From Cryptomeria japonica (Eukaryota > Streptophyta > Pinopsida > Cupressales > Cupressaceae): a DNA stretch of 64,000 bases. The notes beneath the pieces are model-generated. The model saw nothing but the letters and a program-made list of their open reading frames with translations, searched no databases and was not told the origin of the DNA. Location: contig NC_081411.1 of the NCBI RefSeq assembly GCF_030272615.1, positions 156,016,971 through 156,080,970 on the forward strand. The letters are read 5' to 3'. The position numbers and the translations under genes are program-made. Shown in pieces: positions 44,880 to 58,708 of this stretch (positions are counted from its first letter, which is position 1; each line of letters opens with the position of its first letter).

Positions 44880-47060
44880 ATAGGAGTATGACCAAACCAT
44901 AATTCATAAGGAGTCTTACCATAATCACCTTTGATATGCACTAGGTTAAAAGTGTAAATAGTAGTACTCACAACTTCTCTCTAATAGACATGCAGAACAT
45001 TTCCTTCAATCATCATTGTCCTAATAGATTCCTGAATGGTTCTGTTCTTCCTTTCCACAACTCCATTCTGGTGAGGGGTTCTCATAGTGGATAACTTTCT
45101 CTTTATCCCATGCTCTTTAAAGAATGTATTGAACTCACTAGACATGAATTCACCAACTTTATCAGACCTTAGACACTTCAGCTTCAATCATGTCTCTGTC
45201 TCAACCATTGCTTTCAAAATATTGAATTTCTCTAAAGCTTCAAACTTCTCCATTAAGAAAGTAACCCACATCATCCTAGAATAATCATCATTCAACAACA
45301 TGAAATATCTAACTCTTTGCAAATTTCTAACTCTAGAGGGACCACACACATTAGTATGCACAAGATCCAACAAACCTTTGGAAAAATGCTTTTTAATTTT
45401 AAAAGAAACTCTATTTTTCTTTCCTAATTGACATTCTTTATATATAGAGTTAGCAAGCTTCATCAATTTAGGAAGATCTCTTACTGCCTAAGTAGAACTT
45501 ATCCTAATCATGCTATCAAAATTTACATGACACATGCTTCTATGCCACAAACAACTTTCATCAATTTGAGTAATCAAGTATCTTTTGCCAGTAGGATTCA
45601 AGTGAAAGATATTACCTTTTGGACCTTTGTACCTAATGCAACTCATTTCTGGATCTACTCAAGATTCTACACTTCCCATTCTTGAATTGAAGATCATATC
45701 CCTTGTCAACCATCTGTCCAACACTCAAAATATTATGCTTTAGGACTTCTACATACAATAAATCATCAGTATTGTGCTTACCATCAAGAGAAATAGAACC
45801 TCTACCACGAATTATACCAACTTTGTCATCACCAAACCTAAAAACACCACCATCATACTTTTCCAAGATCACAAATTTTTTTCTTATCACCTGTCATATG
45901 ATGAGACCATCCATTGTCAATCACCCATTCATCCTTCTCTTCAACTTGTGTAGCCAAATCTCTTTCCTCATTAATGCATCAAGCATAATTAGCAGGTTTT
46001 GGATCGTCTTCCTTGATAGCAATGAACAACCATTTATTATCACTTGAATTTGCTTTATCATATTCATCATCTGTCACAAATTCATTAGTAGCATAATAAC
46101 ATCTCTTCTAAAATTTAGGCTTATAGGTTTTCTTAGGAACTCTTTCTGGACACCTTGAAGAAAAATTTCCATCTTATTGCATGAAAAAAATTTGAGGGGG
46201 AACTTCCCTTCATACTTATAAGCTCCCTTAGGAAATATTCTGGCAATGAGCACTTTGAGCTCCTCAATCTCTCGCTCTTCTTCTTCAATTTCCTTCATCT
46301 CTTTCTCATATCTAGATATCCTATTTGAAGAACTTTCACCTGGATCAAATATTTGCTTGTCCTTTGTAGATTCAATGACATTGAATGCAAATTCTACCTT
46401 AGGAAGAGAATCACCAAATTCAGTCAATTCAAAGGTTGATATCTTACCAATCAACATGTCTCTGGTCACAACACTCATGGTCTAGATTTCCTCAATAGAA
46501 ACAACTTTATCTTTGTAGGATGCAGGTAAGGATCTCAGCACTTTAGCAACAATATCTGATTCTTCCAACTTTCCACTAGCACATCTGATATTGCACATAA
46601 GTTCATTCACCTTCTGTATAGAGGAAGTAATGTTCTCATATTTTCCCATCCTTAACATCTCATACTTTCCTTTTAGGATTTTTAATTAGCAATCTTCACA
46701 TAGTTGTCTCCCTCATATAGAGTTTCCAATTTCTTGTAGATCTCATGAGCAGCCTACAATTCTATTACATTTATCATTTTAGAATAAATTAGAGCACTCA
46801 ATAATAATTTCTTAACCCTGATATTGTATTTGGCTTCCTTAGTCTCATCCAGAGTTGAAGAACCTTTTGCAGGAGCAATATATATATATTTTGTATCTCT
46901 CAAGTAATCTCCACCAATGCATCTCAAGTGACACTTGATCCGGTTCTTCCAAAGAGAATAATTTGTTCCATCAAATCTTAGACTCTCCTTCTTGTAAGTC
47001 GCCATCTCGGATCACCTCAAGCTATTAAAATTCTCTAAAGGAACTAGCTCTAATACCAAT
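44880..47060 (-). mobile_element. Copia element remnant: gag, protease and integrase
   Basis: Minus-strand pieces, right to left: gag N-terminus (46754-47005, ESLRFDGTNYSLWKNRIKCH); gag middle (46074-46478, Glu-rich); protease WVIDNGWSHHMTGD near 45900 (family: WVIDSGCSHHMTGD); GAG-pre-integrase (45633-45890, HNILSVGQMVDKGY); integrase zinc and core (45188-45466, CQLGKKNRVSF, then LDLVHTNVCGP with the catalytic Asp read as Asn); and the core end (44981-45187, RTPHQNGVVERKNRTIQ). RT and RNase H are missing, cut off at about 44880 by a Gypsy fragment. One frameshift falls in an A run next to the protease. Confidence 0.85.
47047..47058 (-). other. Primer-binding site of the Copia remnant
   Basis: The minus strand reads TGGTATTAGAGC, one base off the initiator-Met primer site, two bases after an LTR end CATCA (47061). 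This places the Copia 5' LTR immediately to the right. Confidence 0.75.
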
Positions 47061-48602
47061 TGATGAAAAAGGGGCACAAAACTAAGAGGAGGGGGGGCGA
47101 ATCAATTGTCACCAAATTTTACAGCAACTTACAATAATCTTAGATCTAATAATTAGCAGTGAAAGCATAAATCAACAGTACAACATGAACACACATAGTA
47201 CCAATATTTTGACATGGAAAACCTAGTCAAGGGAAAAACTATAGTGGGAACCTACTCACGATATGATGATACCTAATTAAAAGTACATGAAATATTACAA
47301 TGGGGAATGCACATGCAATCAAACACACTTCCTAGAGGTCACTGCTAAAAAATAACAAAGGGCTACAACACTGGGAAGGCTAACTGCCTTACAAATAGAT
47401 TTAGATCACTTTCCGAAAATTGTGAACTGAGAAATACCATCCTCTATGCCTGGTTATAGTTCCGGTTAAGCACATACCATCTCTCACACTTCTTCACACT
47501 TTTTCTCTGCTACTGAAAGATTAATAGTTTATTCACACATCACACACATCTGCAACATACCCAATAACAAAGATATTACATTAATTTATACATGGCATCA
47601 AACTTGGACCAATATCATTAAGGTTGCCTCAACACATATCACCTAAATACAAAATATAACCATACATGCTACAACATCATATTTGGACCAAAACAATGCT
47701 AGCTAAGACATAGTATGGACCTAAATCACCACCTTGAATAAGAAACACCTCCAATAATTATGCATCAAACATCCGCAACACACTACAATCACCATGTCAG
47801 CCAAGAACATGAATAATACCATTGGACTAAAAAAAACATCAATAACATGCTCACCGATCAATGCAGACCACTAACATGAATAAAATATGATCTAGAAATA
47901 TCCACAAGCATCCTGAATTACTGCAACAACATCCACACCAACTTAATATTACTAGAATCACATCATCATCATACCAAACTTCAAGAACATTAATTGAATT
48001 GACTGTCAACCTGGCAAAGTCACTTATGGAGCTCCAAACCATGAACCACTTGAATCAAGGACACACATCAAAGTCCCAAACATAATCCCAAATCTGCAAA
48101 CCCATATATTACAATGCGGAACAATATAGATCAAAATACTGAACATTGGCAACACTAAACAACAAGAAAAATGGTCACAACACAAATATTCATAACTCAC
48201 TCAAATCTTCATATGAACCTTTGAAACTTTCATATAATAAACTAGAGATAATTATATATAAATGCTTTAATCAGCAAACATTGATAATCAATATACAACA
48301 TGAACCAACTAGCTGAAATTCACTGCAACACTCCACTAGATAGAGAAAATATGTTGATAGAAATTACAACACATCTCTCAGATATCATTAAGGCACATGT
48401 TTGCAACAATCACCCAAACATCCAATAGTATCAATCATCCTCATGAGTCATCAAATAACATATGTTCACATAAGTATCTAGCCTCAATGATATCATCAAA
48501 GGTAAAGATAGAGTCATAAATAATCATCAAAGCATCAACCACATGTCTGAATAAGTCTATCGATGCATAAATCAAAATGCAAATCTAGGAGGAACACTAC
48601 AT
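47061..48602 (-). repeat. LTR sequence right of the Copia primer site, right boundary uncertain
   Basis: The left edge TGATGAAAAAGGGGC is fixed by the primer site. The stretch is AT-rich with no gene. A pyrimidine tract TCCTCTCCCCTTTTCCTAG (48603-48621) is, on the minus strand, a good polypurine tract followed by TGTAGTG, so an LTR also begins at 48602. Either one LTR spans 47061-48602, or a Copia LTR and the truncated 3' LTR of the next Gypsy element meet inside. No second copy was found. Confidence 0.45.
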
Positions 48603-51600
48603 CCTCTCCCCTTTTCCTAGGCTTACTCTTGAAAGCTTGAGAAAAAATAGGGGTAAAGCTCTCTCATCCTCCCATGTTGCTGAAGAATCATCACTCGGAT
48701 CCCATTAGACCCTTACCTGTTCCATGTCCCGACCCTTGAGGGTTAGCCCTCAACATTGAAGAATGCACACAGGCTCCAAAGAAATCTTCCCATCCTTGAC
48801 CTGCAATGAAAGCCAATCTAAAACATGCGATATATCAGAATCTGATAAGGCCTCAAAATAGACACATGAAACACATCATGGATATGGGACAAGATAGTTG
48901 GCAATGGAAGGTGATATGCTACAGGACCAATCCCCTCCAAAATCTAAAAAGGTCCTACAAATCGAGGTGCCAACTTAGAGCCTTTTCCATAATGGATATG
49001 ACTCTTTCATAGACACACTCTCAAAAACATCTTGTCTCCTACCAAAAAATGCATGTCCACACAATGAGCATCTGCATAATTCTTCTGTCTATCCTGTGTT
49101 GCTATCAAATTATCTCTAATAGACCTCACCTTTAGCTCCATGTCCTGCAAAATCTCTGAAACAAGAAGTACAGTGTCCTCCAAATGATCCCAACTCAAGG
49201 GTGTCCGACATGGTCTATTGTATAATGTCTGAAATGGGGAAATTCCAATCAAACAATGGTACCCATTTTTATAGGAAAACTCTACCAAACGAATGTAATC
49301 CTCCCATTTGGTCTGCTGATCCATGACATACATCATCAACATATCCTCCAACACTTGATTAACCCTCTCTATCTAGCTATTTGTATTGCGATGATCTGTT
49401 GAACTGAAGTTCATTTTCACTCCTAAATCATATTGAAGTGAACACTGGATCACGATATCATATGATCTATCGAGGAGTACCATTCAACCTCACTATTTGC
49501 TCCATGAAAATACAATCCACTACCATTGCTATGTATGAAGATCTGATTGGAGAGAAGTGTGCTACCTCGGTCAACCTATCAATGATGACCATGATAGCAT
49601 CATGATGTCATAAAGACATATTCAAACCAATGATAAAATCCATAGATATGATGTCCCATTTCCACTTTGGAACCATGTTTGACTACAATAAACCTACTAG
49701 ATACTGGTGCTCTGCCTTCACCCACTAACACTCTAAGTAACATGACACATAATCTACTATATCTCTCCTCATGCCTTCCTAATGATATAATTGTCACAAA
49801 TTTGCATGCATCTTCTTGACACCTAGATGTTTTGAGTAAGGTGCATGATGGACCTCTGATAAGATCAATGCTCGAAGACCATCTGAATGTGGAACATTTA
49901 TGCGTCCCAAATTTTGAAGAAGACCATTGGACTCCAAACAGTAAATTACATATTTTCCATCCAACGTTCTCCCTGATGCAATCTTTTTTCTAGCCTCCAG
50001 ATACCAACCATCTAAAGTGAGGACACTAAGTATCCCACTCCTCAAGTGTACACTGGGATTCATCACTAAAACCTCATGCCTCACATGACTCAAGGCATTT
50101 TCTACCACATTCTCCTTGCCCTAAATGTATCTAGCTCAAAATCATACTCACGTAAGAACTCCACCCAACGTCGCTGCCTAACATTCAAGTTCAGCTATTT
50201 GAAAATGTACTGCAAACTATGGTGATCATTGTATTGCTCGAACCGATGCCCAAGAAATAAATGTCTCCAATGAACCAAAGCATGTACCATTGCCACTAGC
50301 TCTAAATAATGAGTAGGATAATTTAACTTATAATATTTGATCTTACAATGACTCGTATGTGATCACTCTACCATCTTGGATAAAAGATGCTCCAAGACCC
50401 TCTATGGATGCATCCATGTATACCAAAACATCACACAAAGGATCCGCTACTACTAGAATAGGTGCACTAGTATGATGCTCCTTCAAGATTCAAAAATTTA
50501 TCTCACACTGATCAGACCATACAAACTTCTTCCCTTTCCTCTAAAGAGAAGTGACAGGCTAAGCAATCCTCAATAAATCCTGAACAAATTTGAAATAATA
50601 ACCTACAAGTCCCATAAAGTTACAAACCTCACCCACATTAGTGGGTGTTGGCCAATCCACTATAGCCTGAATCTTAGAGGGATCCACTGTGGTACCCTCT
50701 CTTGATATGACATGACCAATATATCTCACCTTTGTATGGAAGAACTCACACTTTGCCATATTAGCATACAACTGTTTATCTCAAAGACACTACAAAACTG
50801 GCCTCATGTGCTCCTCATGCTCCTCCACTGATCTTGAGAAAACCAATATATCATCCAAGAATACAAGCACAAACCTGTCAAGATACATCTTGAAAACTCC
50901 ATTCATCAAGCTCATAAAAATTGATAGAGCATTAGTGAGACCAAAAGGTAACACTATGAACTCATAATGTCCATATCTAGTGGAAAATATTGTACAATGA
51001 ATATTCACCTCATGAATCCTAAAATGTACAATGGAATCAATTGCCACCTTGGACCCCATGGCCAACACAACCTACCACCTATCACCTTGCTTTGCCACAA
51101 CAAGCTCACATCGCTCTACTAATGAACGAGAAATGAAAGAATCAGAAGCACCCAAGTCAAATATTACTAAGCAAGAGATACCACCTATCTCACCTATAGT
51201 CTCCACAACTGTAGCCTGGAGCTCAGCCTAATGGTTATCAACTATTGCAAATACATGATGGGATCTCTCTGCATCACCTATTGTAGGCTATAAAGCTATT
51301 GGCCTTTGTCTTGAAATTTGTGAGGATCTTTGAGGACAATGGGATGAAAAGTGACCCTGTTGTCCACAAGTAAAGAAACTCCCTCTAAAATCCTCGAGTA
51401 GGTAGAGGTGCACTGGACTGCTAAGCACTAGCTCTACTCCACTGCTAGAAACTCCATGTTGGCTAAGAGGGAACTGATCACCTATCATGATGCCTACCAT
51501 AATCTCTATCTTGTTGAGATCTTGTACCACACACACTGTTCTAACTCTAAAGGAACTTCTTTCAGAATGGCCAAATTCTTTGAAAAGAAGGATAACTCCT

Positions 51601-52503
51601 AGCAACACCTAAAGATTGTAGCTGCATGCCTCTCTCAACTACTCCTATAACTAGGGTACTAATTATCTACACACCTGCTGCACCTTCCATAGAAAATGTT
51701 AGGTTCTCCTTGGCTATCTGCATCTTCTCCATAGCTATCTCCAAAGTCTTAGGCTCGAGAAGTTGAACTCCTTTGCTGACGTAGTCACTAAGTTCTCTAA
51801 CAAAATTTGGAATCAACACAAGCTCATCATCTTCTATCCCAGTGTACTGCTTAAGTTCAAAGAACTTGTGATCACATTTCTCAACTATGATGTTCTACTT
51901 CCTCAAATAATGAAACTCATTTTCCTTTCTCTACCTCCAATGATCTAAAAATAATCAGACATGAAACCGCTCAAGGAACAACTCCCAAGAATTTGTCACA
52001 ATATCCAAACACAACTTCTTCTCCTCAGTATGCCACCATGTTGAAGAAAAGTCATATAGTGTTACTACTATATGGATGCATAGAAAAACAGATGCATATA
52101 AAAACACATGCCCAAGTCAAAAGCCAAGTCTCTACCTCCATGCCACTACTAGAACCATCAAAAGTAGGGGGACATGATCTCAAAATATCTCTCATATGAA
52201 TAGCTACAACTACATCTTGTTCCACAACAACATTTGCTCTCCTACAAGGCGAATGTGATCGCTGTCTCTTCTGATGACTAGAATGGCAAGACTCCTCCTA
52301 GCAATTCTGCTCACATTTCAGTCCTAAGCGACCAAGAAGATGTTGAAGCACATTAACCAATAGTGGAATCACATCACCACCATATTGATCCTACTGCACT
52401 GCTCCTCATGGCATGACACTTTAGAAACCTTAGAAAGAGCATTTCATCAAGTACCCATATGACCTCCACGACCATGACCTCTGCCTCTATCATGCATCAT
52501 GTC
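48603..52503 (-). mobile_element. Chromovirus-like Gypsy polyprotein remnant
   Basis: Right to left on the minus strand: gag start near 52500 (MMHDRGRGHGRGGHMGT); gag with a damaged knuckle FFTCGQQGHFSSHCP (51288-51608, first Cys lost); a protease trace near 51150 (FDLGASDSFISRSLVE); RT (50790-51068, [11 protein letters not shown] and FLDDILVFS); the RT end (50559-50771); the integrase zinc region (49794-50108, LREE-like then HHAPYSKHLGVKKM); the integrase core; and the core end and C-terminus (49007-49354, WEDYIRLVEFSYKNGYH). The tail near 48870-48960 reads GPVAYHLPLP and HIHDVFHVS. Frames are broken throughout. The style matches Tekay/Del-type elements. Confidence 0.82.
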
Positions 52504-52671
52504 TAACGAAGACACAAAAGAAACTATGAGCTAAAGCTAGGGAAACAAATGTAAGAAAATAAAAAGCATGAATAAACTACTGGGTTACCCCATGCTATGT
52601 GCTAACATGTGCGATGGGCTCATGTGAAACTAGAGTACACCTAGTGTATGAATATTGGATCTGATACCAAA

Positions 52672-55175
52672 TGAAATGCCCGCCAAAATACCGTAGAGAA
52701 AATAACTGATCTAACCAACAAATAGAGATTTTGTTTTAAAAACCATTTACTAATACAACACAACGAACTATCATAACTTCAATTATTAAATTAACTTCAC
52801 AAGAATGCATAAAAAAAAATGAACTTAACCATAACTATACATATATAATGCAAGTGAAAATAACATCATAAATATAAACATATGTCCATTCATTCTTTCC
52901 CTAGGGTATCTTAGCACAGCTACTTTCTAACAACATAAAAATAACACATCCATACCATGAAATCATTAACATTCATTCCTTTTAAGATCTTTTCATTAAA
53001 TTTCCTATCATGAGGTTATGAACTACCAATGAATGTCCTTATAACCTCATTAACCATCTAAGTTAATTTTAAAGCACCAAATCAAATGTTCCTAATTCCC
53101 ATAGTAATACATCATGAAACTACCAACATCTTTCTTCTACAAATGTAACTAGTTTATTTTATCAAGGACAACCATTCCACATCTCATCAAGATTACTATC
53201 CATACACATATGCAAGATAATAACAACTACTACTAATCTACTTCTAAATAGGATTCCACGCTACCAATAATTCAAGAGTCATATGATATTACATGAATAA
53301 ACATAATCTACTTATTCAATTTCCCCTAATTCAACATAAGATCTCATTTCTAGCATAGTGAACACTTCTACAACATGAATCATATAATAATACATCATCT
53401 TAATCCATTAAAAATCATAGTTTCTATATCATCAAGTCCTGTTACTTAAGAGGATATGATACAAATACATAGTCTCTTCTACTACATCATATCCTGATGT
53501 ATAATAATACAAGTTACATAAGAACATATCTTTCTTTCACATTTAGAAGTCATCATGATACAATGTTATCTCTAATACATATAAATCAGCTCCATAGATC
53601 AACCGCATAATAAAGAACCATGAAATCAATAGCCATACATACTAGCATCCAAAGAAGAAAATCCCAATGGATGAAGGTATCAAACTACACAACTGTGTGG
53701 AACCTAATAGGAACCACCCCTCATGCTAGGAGATGACATGGGGTTCCAACTCACACTCAAGACCTAGGATGATGCCTAACTACCAAGGGACTCAATAAGA
53801 CAACCACAAGATAACAACCAATAATAATGAATCAAATCAAATCACAAGGCTCATCATAAATCAATAAACTCCATGATGCATAATCAACATAAAAGCATAA
53901 GGATAATGTACACATGTGGGGAAGAGTTTCATCACATGCTATTCTAATGTGGAATCTGCCTCCACCTTAGAGCCAAATAAGGCAGGTTGGTTAACCACTC
54001 CAATAGTCATACCAAGCATAGATCCCAAAACCATCTTTGTAGGAAGGACCATTGGGGCATAGAAATCAAAATTCATTATCTTGTTTAGGTGAATTCCTAA
54101 TTACTCAAACCCACTAATCAATTATTATGGTTATCACTTATAATTAAAAATAAAAACTTCACATGGTTCCAAGATAGGTCTAGGCCCTAAGCATCCTTTC
54201 TAGGAACCTCTTGGAAGCCCATTGCTCATGACCCCGATCCTACACATGCAAGAGACCACTCTCCCAACCATGGACCATAACCTTAGGGTGAAATATGCAT
54301 CAAAATAAAATCACAATAACAAGATGAAGGCTGACAAATGACATACACATAGTCACAACATCACTGATATAATCCGAAGTATAAGATGAAACATACACTC
54401 AAAGAAAGAACAAGAGCCTCCACCAAAACATTGCAATAATGAACCAAAGCATAAACATGAGAGAAAATAATAATAAAAAATAAATTCCAATTCTCAATAG
54501 TGAGGAAAAATAATTCTATTGAAACTTTCATAATCATTCCTCAACAACGAGGCTTTCATCCTCTTGCTGGAGCATATCAGCATAATCTACAATAACCTCA
54601 ATGGTAGGGCAAAAATTCTCTTACCATAGCACAAAATAATCATGCGAAGGTCAAGATGGCACCATATACAAATCTAAGAAACTCAATTCAATCACAAAAT
54701 GCCTCTGAAAAAAGCACAAAATCTAGAAAACCATGCATACCAAACAAAACTGCCAAATCTTGCACCCCTAGAGCATTTCAACACTCCTAGGAGCCAAATT
54801 AGCACTCCCATGTCATACATTTGCATTCTGGGTCTAAAATTTAGTGTTTTGAGTCCAAACAATAGCATTTTGGGTTTAGAATGTAGAAAACAAGGTAAAT
54901 GGATAAAACATGAAATGAAACTTGCCCAGTTTTGCATAAGGACCCACATACAATGAAGAAACTCTCCTAGAAGGTACAAAGGATGAAATAACATTAAGAG
55001 AACACATAAATAAAATATTAATAACATACAAAAAATAATTGACATAAATATCCAGTCACAACCATACTTAGATGTGCATAGAGCTCAAGGAGATGCTATT
55101 AAGCCAAAAGGGATACAAAATAACATTTCTAAAGGGCATTATAATTCCCAAAACACACTCATGCCACCTACAATA
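52672..55175 (-). repeat. 5' LTR edge of the chromovirus-like element and following sequence
   Basis: On the minus strand TGGTATCAGATCC (about 52655-52668) is the primer site, and the LTR ends GGGCATTTCA at 52672. The LTR extends right for an unknown distance, at most to about 55175 where the next element starts. No gene is seen in this AT-rich stretch. Confidence 0.5.
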
Positions 55176-58100
55176 TAATCAATGAATGAAATGCAACCTG
55201 AAGACTTCCACAATCTCATACATGGGGGAAAGAAGAACTCAATTGTTGTGAGAGGAGGACACTCAGAGTGTAACTTTTTCCATCAGCAAGGCAAGCCTAG
55301 TGACAGAGGGAGAAAATTTGATGATGAGGAAGACACTGCTCAAGATACCCCATACTCAAGAGCCACCACATAGGAAAAGCTTGTTTAGGACCACTTGTAG
55401 GTCACATGGGAAGATTTGTAAAGTGATTGTAGGTTCAAGATCCACTGAGAGTATTGTCTTAGTTGAAATGGTGGACAAACTCAAACTAAAAAGATTACCT
55501 CACCTCACTCACTACAAGGTATCATGGCTCAACCGGGGTCAACATGTATTGGTTGATGAACAAGCATGGGTGGATTTTGAAATTGGTGAGTAAAAGGATA
55601 AATTATTATGTGACATTTTTCCTATGGATGCTTGTCATTTGCTATTGGGTCGTCCATGGCAGTATGATGTGAAAGCTACTCATGATGGGGAGAAGAACAA
55701 CTATCTTATCACCAAGAATGGGAAGAAGTATCAAATGGATCCACTACCTGAACCAAGGGAAGAAAAGAAAATAGGCTCAAGTGTGATGCTAATGAGTGGA
55801 AAAGAGTTTCTTAAAGAGTTGAAACAAGAAGGACATCAAGGTCATGCTATAGTGTTGAAACTTAGAGAAGAAGCTAAGGCAAATCCAATGAGTGAAGTGT
55901 CTCAAGAGGTGCAAGGACTACTCCAACAATATGCAGAAGTGATAGGGGATGACTTACCTAATTCCTTGCCTCCAATGAGAGATGTAAATCATCAAATAGA
56001 CTTAATACCAGGGGCCAATCTACCAAACAAAGAAACAATTGCAAGAACTCTTAGACAAAGGGTTTATCAAGAAGAGTTTGAGTCCATGTGTTGTTCCTAC
56101 TATGTGAGTGCCTAAGAAGGGAGGCAAATGGAGAATGTGCATGGACTCCAGAGCAATCAACAAGATTACTATAAGGTACTGGTTTCCAATGCCAAGGATT
56201 GAAGATCTATTAAACAATCTAGGAGGTGCAAGCTACTTCACAAAGGTGGACTTACAGTCTGGTTACCAACATATTATAATTAGACTTGGAGATGAATGGA
56301 AGACAACTTTTAGAACCAATTCATGCTTATATGAGTGGTTGGTGATGCCATTTGGCCTCACCAATGCACCTAGTACCTTCCAAAGGCTCATGAATTAGGT
56401 CTTAGTTGAGTTTATTGGTAGATTTGTAATTGTATATCTTGATGACATTCTGATCTACAATAGGTTCAAGGAGGAACACCTCAAGTATTTATAGATGGTT
56501 TTGAAGAAGTTGAAGGAGGCTCAACTCAAGATTAACCTTGAAAAATGTGAGTTTTTGAAAACAGAGCTTGTATACCTTAGTTTTGTTAGTTCTCATGGAT
56601 GTTTAAAAATGGATCGAAGTAAGGTAGAAGCAATACTTAATTGGCCTATCCCTAGGGGCATAAGTGAAGTTAGAAGCTTTCATGAAATGGCATCTTTTTA
56701 AAGGAAGTTTGTGAGAAGCTTTAGCCATGTTTGTGCTCCTATTCTCAATACTATTAAAGGAGGGATTTGAGATGTTGAAAACCAAGATAGTAGAATTGCC
56801 AACCCTTAGATTGCCTGATTTCAATCAGTTGTTTGCAATAGAATGTGATGCAAGCCAAAGGGCAATAGGGACAGTTTTAAGCCAAGAGGGGCATCCTATA
56901 GATTTCTTCTCTGAAAAGTTAAATGAAGCTAAGAAAACGTATTCCACATATGACTTGGATTTGTATGCAATTGTTCAAGCATCAAAAAAATGGCGTCACT
57001 ACTTGCTGCCCAAAGAATTTGTAGTCTTCACTGACAACCATGCCCTTAGTTTTCTTAATGGGCAAGAGAAGTTGAAACAAAGACACCTAAAGTGGGTTGA
57101 GTACCTATAATCTTATACATTCACTATTAAATACAAGAAAGGGACAACCAACAAAGTTGCTGATGCACTAAGTAGGAGAATCATGACCATGCAGGAGATT
57201 CAATTGCAAAGTGTGGGTTTGAGTGAGTTAAAAGACCTCTACAAGGATGATAGGGATTTTGTAGAGATATATAAGGTTTTTTCTGATTTTTCTAATACCT
57301 TACATGTCTCTTCTTTAGAATACATGGTACAAGAGGGTTTTTTGTTCAAAGGTCATTTCCTTTGCATACCTCAATGCTCTATGAGACAAAATATTATTCA
57401 AGAGAAACATCAAGGAGGTCTAGGAGGTCATTTTGGCATTGATAAGACCTTGGAGCAAGTTGGTAGGTTTTATTATTGGCCCAAGGTGCAATCAGAAGGT
57501 TTGTAGAGAAATGTACCATCTGCCAAAGAGAAAAAGGAACCTCAAGTAATGCAAACCTATATCATTCCTTGGTCATACCCTAGAGGCCTTGGGAATGTTT
57601 GAGCATGGATTTTGTGTTAGGCTTGCCTAGGACACCAAGAGGATTTGATAGTGTATATGTGGTAGTAGATAGGTTCAGAAATATGGCACATTTCATACCT
57701 TGAAAGAGTACCAATGATGCCACCTATATTCCAGGCCTCTTCTTCAAGGAGATAGTCAGAATTCATGGTCTTCCAATCAGCATTGTGAGTGATAGAGATG
57801 TGAAGTTTTTGAGCAACTTTTGGAGGATAGTTTGGAGGAAGTTGGGCACCAAGTTATCTTTTTCATCTACCTATCATCCTCAATCAGATGGTTAGACACA
57901 AGTAGTCAACCAGTCATTGGGTAACTTTCTAAGAAGTCTTACCAAACAAAATGGGCAGACTTGGGATCTAGTGCTTGGATAGGCATAATATGCATATAAT
58001 GACCAAGTGAACCATAGCACCGGTAAAAGTCCTTTTGAGATAGTGTACAGATTCCATCCTAGGGGCATCTTAGAGCTCAGAGATCTCAGTTCAATGGAAC

Positions 58101-58684
58101 CCAAGAGTGCACAAGGGGAGAACTTTGCAGAAGGCATTAAAGAGGTGCATGATAAGGTAAAGCAGTCCTTACAACAAAAATATGAGTAGTACAAGGTTCA
58201 AGATGATAAAATAAGGAGGAAGCTACAATTTCAAGTAGGAGCCTTAGTTCTGGCATACCTTAAGATGGAGATACTTCCAAAAGGGTAGCCTATCAAGCTC
58301 ATGATGAAGAAAATTGGACCTCTCAAGGTGGTGCACAAGTATGGGAAAAATGCCTATGAGGTTGAACTTCCACCTACCTTGGGGATATTTCCTATATTTA
58401 ATGTATGTGATCTCTATCCATACAAGAGAGAGTCACCAATAAATCAGAAAGACATGCCATCACTAGTTCATGAAGATTGGGTAAAGGATTTGCCACCTAA
58501 TCAACCAATTGAGTTAGAGAGTATTTTTGATACCAAGATACTAAAAAAGACAAGGAAAGGAGTTTACAAGAACTATCTTGTTAAGTGGAAGGGATTACTT
58601 GATTCAGATGCCATATGGATGTCAGAGGCAGATATACTTCAGCATGGAGTGGAGATTTCAGCCCTGATAACTCAAGGGACTTGA
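55176..58684 (+). mobile_element. Chromodomain Gypsy polyprotein (Reina/CRM-like), 5'-truncated
   Basis: Plus-strand domains: end of gag (55182-55372, HSECNFFHQQGK); protease (55300-55740, VIVGSRSTESIV where the family has DSGSTENIV, so the catalytic Asp is lost, then MDACHLLLGRPWQYD); RT (56108-56700, [35 protein letters not shown]); RNase H (56770-57180, FAIECDASQRAIGTVL, FVVFTDNHALS, VADALSRR); integrase (57400-58300, [39 protein letters not shown], with the catalytic Glu read as Gln); and a chromodomain (58540-58680, YLVKWKG...IWMSEADI). There are two frameshifts and about ten stops, mostly TAG where the family has Gln. The chromodomain normally targets integration to marked chromatin. 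Confidence 0.88.
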
Positions 58685-58708
58685 GTTCTTTGACCCAGGG
58701 GAGTATGG

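Noticed and set aside
54692-55045. A 117-codon minus-strand frame rich in Cys, Phe and Leu
   Set aside because: Lies in LTR-like sequence, overlaps an equally open plus-strand frame, and shows no motif; treated as chance.
47061-55175. A pair of LTRs for the chromovirus-like element (48602 leftward and 52672 rightward)
   Set aside because: I looked for shared ends (CACTACA on the right copy, TGAAATGCCC on the left copy) and did not find them in the partner regions, so no matched pair is claimed.
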